From assembly GCA_963556695.1 (NCBI GenBank), contig CAUWAG010000006.1, positions 248,001 to 312,000 of the forward strand: a stretch of DNA of 64,000 nt. The letters run 5' to 3'. This DNA is from Anthostomella pinea. Its lineage: Eukaryota > Ascomycota > Sordariomycetes > Xylariales > Xylariaceae. Position numbers and translations under genes: made by a program. Shown piece by piece: positions 1-10,738 of the stretch (the stretch's first letter is position 1; each line of letters begins with the position of its first letter). The notes beneath the pieces are model-generated. The model ran no database searches and had not been told where the DNA came from. It saw only the letters and a program-made list of their open reading frames with translations.

Positions 1-209
1 ACTCCCTTGGCACGTGCCGGATGGGTGCGCGGGCGGAGATGGGGGTTGTCGACCCGGGACGGGGCGTGTACGGGGTCAGCGGCCTCAAGATCGCCGACAT
101 GAGCATCGCGCTGCAGAACGTGGCGGCAAATACGGCCAGCACGGCGATGGCTATCGGGGAGAAGGCGGCTGATCTCTTCATACGGGAGCTTGGCCTGGCC
201 AAGCATTAG
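1..209 (+). CDS. GMC oxidoreductase, C-terminal end (5' part outside window)
   Basis: Frame 3 is open from the first bases to a TAG at 207-209. It reads SLGTCRMG near the start, which is the conserved GT-C-MG stretch of glucose-methanol-choline oxidoreductases. Further on it has the family's C-terminal signature: VVDP, then VYGVSGLKIADMSI, then N-T-A-S-T-A and a final IGEKAADLF. These enzymes are FAD-dependent alcohol, sugar or aryl-alcohol oxidases/dehydrogenases; the C-terminal block packs against the FAD and carries active-site residues. The substrate cannot be told from the last ~69 residues. The first in-frame ATG (21) is internal, not the start. Confidence 0.85.
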   Translation, partial: SLGTCRMGARAEMGVVDPGRGVYGVSGLKIADMSIALQNVAANTASTAMAIGEKAADLFIRELGLAKH

Positions 210-1860
210 GGCTAGGTGAGCCAGCCGTGCAGGGCGGCGTCCGTATGTCTGTTATGCACGTGTTCTTATTCTTCCAATGGTGGAATCCATGGAAAAAAAA
301 GCGCAAGTAGTACATATGTAGGTGACCTTGCTGCTGGATCTGGTCCTGAATATTTCTCGAAGTTCAACAAGTAATGACGTTCGTTACGCTAGGTAGTGCG
401 CGACACGCGGTCTGGGTGCCAGATACCGCGTCTAATGCAAAATCCGTGAGAGTGTATATAGTCTAACTACATATGCCTTCGTTACAAGCGAAACCCCGTA
501 TCCTGCAAGCAGCCCTGCAATTAAGCTGTTCAAGTCTTGTAGCGACGGCATCATGTGCCCACCAACCCCTCCGACGCGTCCCAAGCGAATACCGACTCCC
601 TGGGTATGTCCATTTAGCCTGAATAAGATCCAGGACGATGGGAACTTTGGGGGCTCAAATATTATACGCAGTAATCTACGCGATGGAACGGCAAGAAGTC
701 TAGCTCTTAACGTCGCCAAGTATCGGGCCAACAACACAGATCCGCCAGTTCGCATCGGCCTTCGTCACCAACGCCATACCAATATACAGCTTCTTGCTCA
801 AGGAAAGCCTCGGAGTTGACTACTGGTGGCTATGATGACAGATGGGCTCTTACCATACTGACGGCCACACCGCCGACCGTAGACGCCCGGCACAAAATTT
901 GAGAGGTCCTCGATAAGGAGCAGGAATCGCGACTGGGGAATACGACAACGGATTCAGACCAGGCAGCCAAGACGAATGTGCTCACCCTGCTTCTGGCGTA
1001 TATGGTACCCGAGGAGGAAGCTGGATCGCTTCGAGTATTCTGATCGAGTCAAATATGCCGTGTTACTGGGGTGCGTCGGCAGTGACACCAACTCTCCATG
1101 GACCAGAACCCAGGTTGATGATCAAGACGATTGGTCTCCGAAGGAGAAGGATTCGAGCTTGTTCGACTGTCAGATCCGGCAGCGGGGTATGTAGCGGCGA
1201 CGAGTCCCTCAACTCCGCCTTGGCAAGCCAGGTCTGTCGTCACTGGCGCCGTACACAGTCGGTGATTGGTGTAGTCGAAGAGGCTATTCCGGCTTGGGCG
1301 AGTTACTCACCGTAAACGACAACGAAAGCTCGTGAGTGGTGAGTGGTGGCCTGGTCTTGCCGACGGTACAGCTTGGCATCAGCAGACATTGTGCTTATGC
1401 AGCTTGGCTCGTCGAGTCGTCACCCATGAAGAGAGGGAAAGGCAAGATGCAGTCCGTCTAACGGGCCAGGACCCCATGGGCCATACAGATCCCCAATCCC
1501 AGGTCACTACCCCAAGTTTCTGGGGCCGGCAGGACATCAATAGACCCCTGCTCCTACTCCATACCCCAGACTCACAATCAGGGTCTCTGTATGGTCATGG
1601 GTTGTGCAGAGGAACCCTGCAATGGGCATGCGAGGCGTGCCAGCTGCGTAGCAATGGTGGTCTAGACGATATGGTGTGGCCCTTAATATATGAGGGCTGG
1701 AGTATATCAGATGGTGGTCCCGTCGTTCTCAGCTCGCTCTCCAGGCAGAATATCAGCAGAAGAGAACCGCTCTGTGTTTTCAAGTCAAGGGTCAACACCA
1801 TTGCTCGAGTTCGTTTACTCGTGCCTGTTCCGGGCCATCTTCGACACTTGATCCTCATGA
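210..1860. other. No recognisable gene
   Basis: Only short open frames occur, the longest 209 codons at 1332-1961 on the plus strand, with no recognisable motif and a composition unlike the neighbouring genes. A frame near 722-830 contains a hydrophobic run ending in GVDYWWL that could be a scrap of an old membrane-protein gene, but stops surround it. Confidence 0.5.
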
Positions 1861-4241
1861 ATGCCAGGAGTGCATCACGAAGCCACAGCAAAGATGGTTG
1901 CCCTCATCAAAAATGCACAAACAGGTGCCTCCGACCCTATCCTCACACGTCTCGCGAATAAGGACAAGGTTTGCTGGTATAAGAAGGCCAACTTGCGCCT
2001 GCTCTACCTCATGCTCTTCCCGACATGTATGGGCATCGAATTGACCTCCGGGTTCGACTCATAGATGATCAAAGCTCTTCAGATAGTGCCTTCGTGGAAC
2101 GCTTGTGTGTTCCATCTCTGCTCTGCGTGCGTGACGTCGGGGCTTCTTGCTGACAAGTGATGGATGGGTACAGACTTTGGTGGACCTGATGGTGCACTCA
2201 AGGGGATCATCTCGGCCGCGTACTCGCTTGGTGCCATTCTCTCGCTGCCGTTCATCGGTATCATTAACGATCAGTTCGGGCGTCACGGGTCTATCGCTGG
2301 AGGCTCATTGATCATGGTCATTGGTGCCCTGATCCAGGGTCTCTCTGTCAACGGTAAGCAAGGAGTCGTCTGTATACCTGGTAACTGAGCCATTGACTGG
2401 TTTGTTCAGCCGGCATGTACGTGTTTGCGCGTTTGGTTCTCGGGTTTGGCATTCCTACGTGCATCGTCTCGGGTTCCTCTTTGATTGGAGAGCTTGCTTA
2501 TCCCAAGGAGCGCCCTGTTTTGACCTCGTTGTTCAACGTCTCGTACTTCGTCGGCCAGCTCCTAGCCGCTGGGATTTGCTTTGGAACGAACAACATTGCC
2601 AGCAACTACGCGTGGAAAATCCCGTCATGGCTCCAGATGTGCCCTTCGCTGGTGCAAATCGCCTTTGTCTTGTGAGAGCACCCACTACCTCTAACTTCGG
2701 AGTCATGACTGACCTATCAAGTTTCATCCCCGAAAGTCCGAGATGGCTGATTACCAAGGAGAGGAGCGACGAGGCATACGCTATCCTGGCCAAGTATCAC
2801 GGTGAAGGTGACCACGAGTCCGAGTTCGTGAAGGCCGAGTTCGCATAGTTGCAGACCACTATCAGCATTGAACTGGAGCATTCGAAGAAATCATACAAGG
2901 ACCTTGCAGCGACGAGTGGAATGAGACGACGGATGCTGATCAGCGCAGCCCTTGGACTCTTCACACAGGTTAGCAATGCGACTATCCACCGCCCTGCATG
3001 ATCAGACAACTAACTGCAAATGTCTTACAGTGGTCTGGAAATACCCGTATGTCTCTTCGATCTACGCTGCTACCTTCCTTACCTTTGAGCGGCTTTTCTT
3101 ACCCTTCAGCTTGTAGTCATATCGTACTACCTCGGTGACATATTGGACATGATCGGCAAACCCGATCCTATCTTCCAACAGCAAATCAACGTGGCTGTAA
3201 GTCATTTCTCTTCATTTTCAGAATGTTTGTGCCATCGGTATCCACTTCTTCCACCTTACGAGCTCTACGTGCCATATGTGATTCCAGGGGGTGGCTCCCA
3301 TACCTGCCCTTGGCCCAAAGCCTGTAGATAATGCCCTGCTAACAGAAGCACCAAAGATCTCAGCATGGTACCTGATCAACGGAACCGTAGCGTCTCTGCT
3401 CGTGACCAAGTTCAAGCGCCGGACGATGTACCTTACCTGCACGACTAGTTTGCTATGCGTCTACATCGGCTGGACGATCAGCATGGAACGAGCCATAACC
3501 GCCGTCGATGCCGGGACTACCAACAATGCCGCGAACGGACTTGTCCTGTTCTTCATCTTCCTCTACAGCGCGGCCTACAACATCGGCTACAACGCTCTGA
3601 CTTACAGTGAGCCACCCAGTGTAACGTCCTGCTTGCATGGCAATTGATGATATATGCCAGCGTTCATGGTCGAACTCTGGCCCTACGCCGAGCGATCTCG
3701 TGGCATTGCGTTCTTCCAGCTGTTCGGTCGCCTCGCGGGCTTCTTCACGACATTCGTCAACCCGATTGGACTTAAGAACGCAAGCTGGAAGTACCTGATA
3801 TCTTACTGCTGCTTCCTGGCTTTCGAAATCGTGTTTGTCTACTTCGTAAGTGATTGCAAGATCTATCCGGTCCCAATTATGGTGATCTTCTGGGTGCAAA
3901 CGTCCAAGATGGACTTGTCTCGGGTGCTCTTTGCTCTCGAGGCATGGACATTGGTTCCCTACTTTTCACTAGATTTTCTTCGAAGTAATATTAAATGCGA
4001 AACCAGCTCTTCCCGGAGACCTTCGGCCGCACTTTGGAAGAACTTGCTTTCCGTAAGTTCACCCGCAACTCGTGATTGGGAGGCTTTTGACTAACAACTG
4101 CTGCCAGTGTTCGAGGACAAGGCGCTTGCCGATGAAGCTGTACATGCCGTGGAGAAGGTTGTTGGATATGATAGAGCGCTTGACAGAGCGGAGAGAGACC
4201 CGAAGACAGAGACGGTTGAAGTGACCAAGCAGGAACTTTGA
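1861..4241 (+). pseudogene. MFS sugar/lactose-permease-type transporter, with two in-frame stops
   Basis: Twelve-helix sugar porter of the major facilitator superfamily, plasma-membrane sugar uptake in the intact family. Recognisable blocks in order: LRLLYLMLFPTCMGIELTSGFDS, VPSWNAYFGGPDGALKG, a GRxGS-type loop after helix 2-3 (FGRHGSI), IPESPRWL (PESPRxL motif), KFKRRTMYL, and a C-terminal PETFGRTLEELAF. Several introns are clear, for example 2105-2173, which restores WNAYFGG, and one starting at GTAAGC after SVN. The expected serine after GFDS is TAG (2062-2064), and a TAG (2846-2848) stands after EFVKAEFA where the family has Glu/Gln. The reading frame near 3200-3340 and at 3970-4010 is also hard to join. 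The splice sites are otherwise well kept, so inactivation looks recent; sequencing error at both stops is less likely but possible. Confidence 0.8.
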
Positions 4242-4523
4242 ATGGTACGGCCCAATGTGTCTAGTCACATTTTAGATGCTGCAGGTCACCAGTGCTTGCG
4301 TAACACGAGATTTGGTCAATCACCTATATATAGCGTACCATGACAGCTGTTAATCAGTAAGACTATCTATCTGCACCATTGGCCAAGATGGGAAGAGTGA
4401 GGCTAGACAGCTTAAGGATGTACATCGAACAAGGTACCAGCTGTCTCAAGCTTCGAATACTGGGCCACGCAGCTTGGTGAGGGGGAGGGGTCAGCCAACC
4501 CAACTACCAAACCCATCGACAAC

Positions 4524-5882
4524 ATGACATCGTCTCAGGTCTTCCATGGGACCGTCATTCACTCTCTGGGCCCGGACCAGCTAGAGGTCATAGAGAATGG
4601 CTTGATTATCATCGGTCCAGACGGCGCAATCTCTGATCTGGCAAAGTCCATTCCAAGAGAGTTGTTCCAGCAGCATTTGTCTTCACGCAAGCCTGCCATT
4701 GAGGACTACGAAATCCACTACCTCGAGCGAGGGGACTTTCTCATTCCCGGCTTCGTCGACACACACAACCACGCCCCTCAATGGGCGCAGCGCGGTCTCG
4801 GCCAGAGCATGCACATACTGGACTGGCTGGACAAGGTCACCTTCCCCAACGAAGCCCGGTTCCGCGATCCAGAGTATGCGAGGCGCGTCTATTCCAGCTG
4901 CGTCGATGGCTTCCTCCAGCAGGGCGTCACGACGGCGTCTTACTATGGGTCAATGCATGCCGAGGCTACCAAGATACTCGCGGACCTGTGTCTCGAGAAG
5001 GGGCAGAGGGCCTTCGTGGGCAAATGCAACATGAATCGCAATGCGCCAGATTATTATCGAGACGCCACGGTCGAGTCATCGCTGAAGGATACAGAAGATT
5101 GCATTGCGCATATTCGAGCGATTGACCCTGAAGGTCACTTCATCAAACATGTGCTCACGCCCCGGTTCGCTATTACCTGCGAGGACGCGCTGCTCGCTGG
5201 CCTGGGTGAAATCGCGAAGGCGAACCCTGACTTGCCCATCCAGACACACTTCAACGAGGCAGAGCAAGAGATGTCGTTCACCAAGACACTGTTCCCCAGC
5301 TTCGAGAACGAGGCGGATCTCTACGAACACTTTGGCCTCCTCACCAAACGGTCGATCCTCGCTCACTGCTGTTACATGTCAGAGTACGAGTTGGAACGCG
5401 TCAAAGATATCGAGTGCGGCGTGGCTCATTGCCCCATCTCGAACATGACTGTCGGCGGTGGCTTCATGGCCGCCCCGGTGCGCGAGTTCCTGCGGCGCGA
5501 CATCAGAGTCGGTCTTGGTACGGACAGTGGCGGCGGCTTCTCGAGTAGCATCCTGGATGCGATGCGGCAAGCCCTTGTTGCGTCAAACGCGAGGGAGGTT
5601 ATGAGCCAGGGCCAAGACAAGGTATTGTCGATTGCAGAGGTCTTCTACCTGGCCACTCTCGGCGGTGCCCGGGTCTGCTGTCTCGAAGATCGAGTTGGCA
5701 ATTTTGCAGTCGGGAAGGAGTTTGATGCATTGATCGTCAGCTCGAAGAGCAGACGTCCCGGCGTAATGACCATGGTGGAGGGCGAAGACACCCCGCAGAC
5801 GATCTTTGAGAAGTTCATTATGACGGGTGATGATCGAAATATCAAGCAGGTTTTCGTGCGCGGGCGCTCTGTGAAAGACTAG
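4524..5882 (+). CDS. Guanine deaminase (amidohydrolase superfamily)
   Basis: Single-exon 452-residue protein, close to the usual length of eukaryotic guanine deaminase, which hydrolyses guanine to xanthine and ammonia in the cytosol (purine salvage and nitrogen scavenging). The family signature PGFVDTHNHAPQ lies at residues 75-86 and supplies the zinc-binding H81/H83. QTHFNEAEQE (240-249) gives zinc-ligand H242 and catalytic E245, ILAHCCYM gives H281, and GLGTDSGGG gives the metal-site D334. The start ATG follows a purine at -3 and is the first in-frame Met. No intron or break is seen. It follows the dead sugar transporter with about 280 bp between; no shared regulation is evident. Confidence 0.93.
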   Translation: MTSSQVFHGTVIHSLGPDQLEVIENGLIIIGPDGAISDLAKSIPRELFQQHLSSRKPAIEDYEIHYLERGDFLIPGFVDTHNHAPQWAQRGLGQSMHILDWLDKVTFPNEARFRDPEYARRVYSSCVDGFLQQGVTTASYYGSMHAEATKILADLCLEKGQRAFVGKCNMNRNAPDYYRDATVESSLKDTEDCIAHIRAIDPEGHFIKHVLTPRFAITCEDALLAGLGEIAKANPDLPIQTHFNEAEQEMSFTKTLFPSFENEADLYEHFGLLTKRSILAHCCYMSEYELERVKDIECGVAHCPISNMTVGGGFMAAPVREFLRRDIRVGLGTDSGGGFSSSILDAMRQALVASNAREVMSQGQDKVLSIAEVFYLATLGGARVCCLEDRVGNFAVGKEFDALIVSSKSRRPGVMTMVEGEDTPQTIFEKFIMTGDDRNIKQVFVRGRSVKD

Positions 5883-6009
5883 ACAATGCCAAGCAGAGGG
5901 CACAATAGTTTGCAGAATCCCCTGGACCCGGTGCATACGAAGTCAAGGGCAAGTGCGATGGACGATAGGGAGAGGGTGGCCAACATGGAAATTGGTAATA
6001 ACTATGTGA

Positions 6010-6340
6010 CGCGTGGCGCCCGTTATACTTATTAGTATACTTAACGTATACTTATCTTAAGGTAGTCTTTTTATATCTTTTCATATATATTTAATTTTTA
6101 TTTAGTTAATTAATAACAAAGTCACGTTATATTAGTATTCGTAATTATATCTAATATGTATTTAAATTTAAAGTATTATTTTAATAATAATATGTATTAC
6201 CTTATTAAAACTTAAATATAATATATCGAGATTTTACCGCGCTTTATAAGACTTATTAAAACTATCTAAATAAATCAACTTAAGTCTTATATTATAACAA
6301 CAAATATTTTATACTTAATCAAATTTTTTAAAAAGAGTTA
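6010..6340. repeat. AT-rich, RIP-like block (left part)
   Basis: Base composition changes abruptly shortly after the guanine deaminase: the sequence becomes almost entirely A and T, rich in TA dinucleotides, with no coding frame. This is the look of a repeat mutated by repeat-induced point mutation. It is the left flank of the transposon inserted at 6341 and continues on the other side at 8406. Confidence 0.75.
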
Positions 6341-6438
6341 ACATAGATAACAAGCGAGCGGCAATTATAAACAAACGGCAACTTTTTACCAGCCACCTAA
6401 CCTTTTCATCAAGGCTCTAAATTGATCAACCAACAATA

Positions 6439-8299
6439 ATGTCATTGCGTTATAGCAAATCAGACTTACAGCTTGCTGTCCAAGTTAAACAACGCGACCC
6501 TCATATTACCATTGACAAGCTTTCTAAGACTTTTCACGTCCCATATAATACCTTAAAGGCTAGAATCGCCGGCCGACCATCACGATGCAATAGCATGCCT
6601 AATACTTTGGAATTTACAAATTCTGAAGAGAATGCTATTTGTTCCTTTATAATCGACCTGGATGCGCAAGCATTTCCTCCCGGTACAGTTATGTTGAAGA
6701 TATAGCGAATCAATTATTGGCAGCGCGGGAGACTGGACGTGTCAGAAAGAACTGGACGCGGAACTTCATCCAACTTACACTAGGCCTTTGGACACGTTTT
6801 CATCAGAAGACAGATTACCAAAGGGTCTTAAATAAAGATCCAGATATGTATTGCACATAGTTCTGCCAAGTTGCGGCAGCAATCGCAAAACATGGCATCC
6901 AAGACGCGGATATTTATAACTTTGATGAGGCTAGGTTTATGATGGGCATTATTAGGTCCGGTATGGTCATTATAAGCGACAGAAGACATGACAGGCCTAG
7001 ACAAGCTCAGCAAGGTAACAGGGAATGGTCTACAGCAATTTCTGCTATAATACCAATGGTTGGGTGGTCCTGTCATTTATTATTATAGCGCAAAACCCAC
7101 CTCGCATCATGGTATTGCGATACGACATTACTACGCGATTGGAAGGTGGCCGTGTCCGACAACGGGTGGCCTATAAACGAGATTGGTTTGAAATGGATTC
7201 AGCATTTTGACAAGTATACCAGACCGTGAATGACTGCTGGTAAACAACTCCTCATCCCAAATAGTTACAAAAGCCACCATTCTCAAGTTTTTAAAGATTA
7301 TTGCCAGAACAATAGCATTATTTGTTGGAACAGGCTTGAACGATCAATCATAATACTCGAGTATGGGGTCAAGGTCATGATGTTGCTGATGGTTGGATTG
7401 AGAGGAATCTAGCTGGACTCGAAGATCTGGCCAAGTGCCCTCTCAATCCACTATCTTATCTTATCTAATCATACATGTGGGTCCTGGTATAGATGGTTTG
7501 CAGTCTGGAATCGCATGGATCCAACATTATTACCCTTTATATGCCTGCCTACTCGTCACACAGGCTCCAGCCTTTAGATATCAGTTGTTTTAGCCTGTTC
7601 AAACAAGCTGACAGTCGCATGATTAAGGATCTCATCTGGCGTCATATAGCCCACATTTTGAAGGAGGACTTCCTCACAACGTTTTGTGAAGCACACAATG
7701 CTGTAATGACACCAGGAAACATCCGAACAGGTTTCAGTGCCACTGGCCTTGTTCCTTTTGACCCAGAAAATGTCATTTTAAAGCTGGATGCTGTCACTAT
7801 CGTACAAACACCGTTGCCAGACCCCAATCTACCACCCACTACTTGGACTTTGAAGACACCTATTACCATTAACAAAGCGGTAAACCAATCGGTTTATATC
7901 CGGAATCAAGTCAGAAACCACCAGGGAAGCTCACCTACATCAATAGTTGATGCATTAAGCTCGTTTTCAAAGGCTACATACGGTCTTATGCATAAGGTCG
8001 CTTTGGTTGATTCCCGGGTCCGCGAGCTAGAGAATGCCAATCACCTACTAAGTAAACGCTGGAGGACAAAAAACAAATGTCTAGTGAAAGAAGGAATACT
8101 TTCTGTTGAAGATACAGTAGGTCTCCAGGCTGTAAAGGATGGTAGTGAGCTGGCAAGACAGGAAATGGGTGAAGGTAGTCTTCATCCAAGGAGGGCAGCA
8201 GCGCGTGAGCGACGTTGTGGCGTTTGCGGCAACACTGGCCATAATGCGCAAACTTGTATAATAGAGATGGAAACGTCTGAAGAAAAAGAATCTGATTGA
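6439..8299 (+). pseudogene. Pogo/Fot1-type DDE transposase, frameshifted
   Basis: The N-terminus (from ATG 6439) is a psq-type helix-turn-helix: QLAVQVKQRDPHITIDKLSKTF followed by VPYNTLKARIAGR. The frame then breaks near 6690, continues in another frame with ANQLLAAR and the KTDYQRVL block, and has further stops near 6860. The catalytic-core traces IYNFDEARFMMG, WSTAISAI and HSSHLLQPLD-like YSSHRLQPLD are visible. The last open part (7493-8299) ends in a zinc-knuckle, CGVCGNTGHNAQTC, common in this fungal lineage. Removing the 203-bp LTR and one TTATT restores NNSIITLYMPAYSSH across the insertion. With several frameshifts and stops the product cannot be functional. Confidence 0.8.
7324..7526. 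mobile_element. Solo LTR (203 bp) inserted in the transposase gene
   Basis: The insert begins TGTTGGA and ends TCCAACA, the TG...CA inverted ends typical of LTR retrotransposons. It is flanked by a perfect 5-bp direct repeat, TTATT, at 7319-7323 and 7527-7531. Excising it rejoins the transposase reading frame. No internal retrotransposon sequence, primer-binding site or polypurine tract accompanies it, so it is a solo LTR left by recombination between two LTRs. Confidence 0.85.
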
Positions 8300-8405
8300 T
8301 TAGATTAAATTAAATGCGTTGTGGTCGAGTTATTTGACATGTTGGTTAGAAGGTTAGTGAAAAGTTGCCGTTCGCTTGTAATTGCCGCTCGCTTGTCATC
8401 CACGT

Positions 8406-9900
8406 TAATGTTAATATATTTTTAAGCTTATAGTTTAAAATACATTTATTATAAAAAAGATATTTATTACTTTAAATCTAATATTGAACAATATATTAAC
8501 CTTAATGATTAAAGTTATAAATAACGTTTAAACATAAGTTTTTTTTTATTAATTTAACTAAGTAGCTAATTAAAATGGTTTAAAAAACTTGCAAAAATGT
8601 TTAAAAATGGTAATTTAAATATAAGTTTTAATAGCAATATTAACGCTTTATTTAAAGAAGTAAGCATTAACCGTAATAAACTTCGTTAATATAAGAGCTT
8701 TTATCTTAATCGTTTTTAAAAAAAATCGACATATTAACCGATTATAATATAGTTAAAAAACGTTATGAATTTTTATTAACGATATAAATAATCTACTTTT
8801 TGAAGACCTTAGTTTAGTTAATATTTAAAATATAAGCTGTTATTCTTTTAAATATTATTACTTATCTACTTATTTTTTTCTTCCTAAGCTATTTATTTTA
8901 ATAAATTGATTTGTTTGAATTTAAAAAAAGTTTATTAGTTTTATAATAAAGATCTTTAACTCGTTTATAAGGGTACTTGAAGCGGTAAATAATATAAGTT
9001 AAATTTAAATTTAATCATACGTTAGTTAAATTAATATTACAGATCTTTTATATTAAAAAGCATAAAGCAAATTTTAAAAGATAAGATAACATAAAAGATT
9101 TTGGTGGAATAAATAAATGGTTTAACTAGCTAATAAAAAACGTTATAATAGAAGCGTAAATATTAAGCTTTAATAATTAGGCGTATTTATTAATATTAAT
9201 ATCGTTATCAATAAATTTAATTAATAAGGCTTGCATAAAAATAGAATAAATACCGTTTAATTTAAAACATACCGTACTTTTCAGAAATTTATTAACGTCA
9301 TTAATAAAATTTTAAACTTAATAGCGTTAAAAGATTTATATCAAGCCTTAAACGAAGCTATAAACGTATTAAAAATAAAATAAAACTTGATAATTTTTTT
9401 AAAGAATTGACGTTAAACTTTAAGTTTTTATTTAATAAAATAACTAGCGACAAAACTTTAAAAAGACCTTTTAATATTAATAGCGGTTTTTTTAACTTGT
9501 CTTGATTACAACATAAATGTTTTAAAGTGTCACGATGCCTGCGGCGTTGTGTGGTAATCTGGTGTTGTATTCCGAAAATAACAAGGTGAGGAAGGAAAGG
9601 GAAGCCTGCCAAGGTGTGGTCCCGTTCCTTATCTAATCTACAAGTGACCTGATGACTCAGCATCCAACCAGGTGGATGCAGCTGTACACCGTCACGTTAA
9701 GCATGACTTGTTATCATTAAAAATTAATATTAAAAAGATAACGGGCTTTAACTGTTTAATATAATCGGTATTAAGTATAATGATACAGCGCTACAATATT
9801 AAAAAAGTTTAAAGCATAACGAAAGGCCGGAAAACTCTTACTAACTAGATCCCTAATATTTTGCGCTAATTTAACTCGTTATTAGGGGATTTGGTGTGAT
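8406..9900. repeat. AT-rich, RIP-like block (right part)
   Basis: Nearly pure A/T sequence with no coding frame, continuous in character with 6010-6340; it is broken only by a normal-composition island at 9528-9696. The right boundary, near 9900, abuts the cut end of a transporter gene. The original repeat cannot be identified from the mutated sequence. Confidence 0.75.
9528..9696. other. Normal-composition island inside the AT-rich block
   Basis: About 170 bp of mixed-composition DNA stands alone within the AT-rich tract. The hexamer GTCACG occurs at both edges (9529-9534 and 9691-9696), which would fit a target-site duplication around a small insertion. The left edge TGTCACGATGCC also resembles the start of some fungal LTRs. 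No inverted ends are seen, so its identity is open. Confidence 0.35.
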
Positions 9901-9905
9901 GCTCG

Positions 9906-10738
9906 CTTAGGTACTAATAGTTCCAAACGCACGGACAATAAATACGGAGGAAGGTGAGAGAGGAGGGCCCCGAGGAGCAGGGGAAGGACGATACCCCCGA
10001 CGCCGCCGGCGCTCCACACGATGCCGTAGCCAAGCCCTTCCGCTGGGCGAACCACTCGTCGATGTACAGCTGGCAAGGGCAGAAGGCGACGCAACCGCTG
10101 ATGCCGAAGAGGAATCCCTGCGTCGCTATGAGTTGGGGCACGCTGGTGCAGAAGGAGCTCATGGCCATAAATAGAGAGGCGGCAAAGAGGCCTGCGAGCG
10201 TGGACCATCGCGCCCAGCGGGGGTAGAGGCGGCAGAGTACGAGAGCGAACGGCGTTGCTAGATACATGGTTCCCTGATTCCTCGTCAGGTCTCGTGCGCG
10301 ACTAGGAAGCGGGTTGCTAGGCAGGTAGGTAGGTAGGTAGAGTCTTCTCACTGTGGTTGTAGTCCCGATGACGGGGATGTTGCCCGAGCTTGCGAATGGC
10401 TCGTGGGTGCTGTAGAACTTCTGGAACACACCAAACGGAATTCCGAATCCTGATAAATTTCCCGAGTCAGCTCACTGCAATGCATGGGTACGGGTACCGG
10501 TCCCCATTGAACGGGCGTGTAAGACCTCACCAAATATAAGAGCTTCGACTACCCAGCAAGCGGCCAGGAAGCGCCTTGCCTCCTTTCCCCTATCGACGGG
10601 TGGCAAGGCCGACTCGACGGCACTTGAAGCACGAGGCCCGATGATTCTGTTCTCTGCGTTCTCTGCGTTCTCTGATTTGACTCCTCCACGGGGTGTGCCT
10701 GCGTCGAGCTCATTGAGTTCAACTGATTCTCGAGCCAT
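9906..10738 (-). pseudogene. Monocarboxylate-transporter-like MFS gene, frameshifted and truncated
   Basis: Exon 1 (10738-10531) starts MARESVELNE and ends in a hydrophobic ACWVVEALIFG. Exon 2 (10449-10352) reads FGIPFGVFQKFYSTHEPF, a hallmark of fungal monocarboxylate-permease-like MFS proteins. Exon 3 from 10273 carries GTMYLATPFALVLCRLYPRW and QLYIDEWFAQRKG. Intron borders are canonical. At about 10030 one nucleotide is missing: the continuation GYGIVWSAGGVGGIVLPLLL is in another frame. The gene then stops at the AT-rich block, so only roughly the first five of twelve expected membrane segments remain. Intact relatives move short organic acids or related solutes across the plasma membrane. 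The truncation is most simply explained by insertion or deletion linked to the repeat block. Confidence 0.75.

Larger units (their letters stand above)
6341..8405 (+). mobile_element. Fot1/pogo-family DNA transposon, about 2.07 kb, non-autonomous now
   Basis: The ends form imperfect terminal inverted repeats of at least 50 bp: 6341 onward matches the reverse complement of the sequence ending at 8405, sharing acaagcgagcggcaatta and cggcaactttt. TA dinucleotides at 6339-6340 and 8406-8407 flank it, as expected for TA target duplication in the Tc1/mariner/pogo superfamily. It encodes a DDE transposase on the plus strand (see 6439-8299). It is much less AT-rich than the surrounding block, so it probably landed after most of the block's mutation. 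A 203-bp solo LTR sits inside it at 7324-7526. Confidence 0.85.

Noticed and set aside
1332..1961. 209-codon plus-strand frame
   Set aside because: No motif and unnatural composition; it overlaps the transporter's real start at 1861 in another frame.
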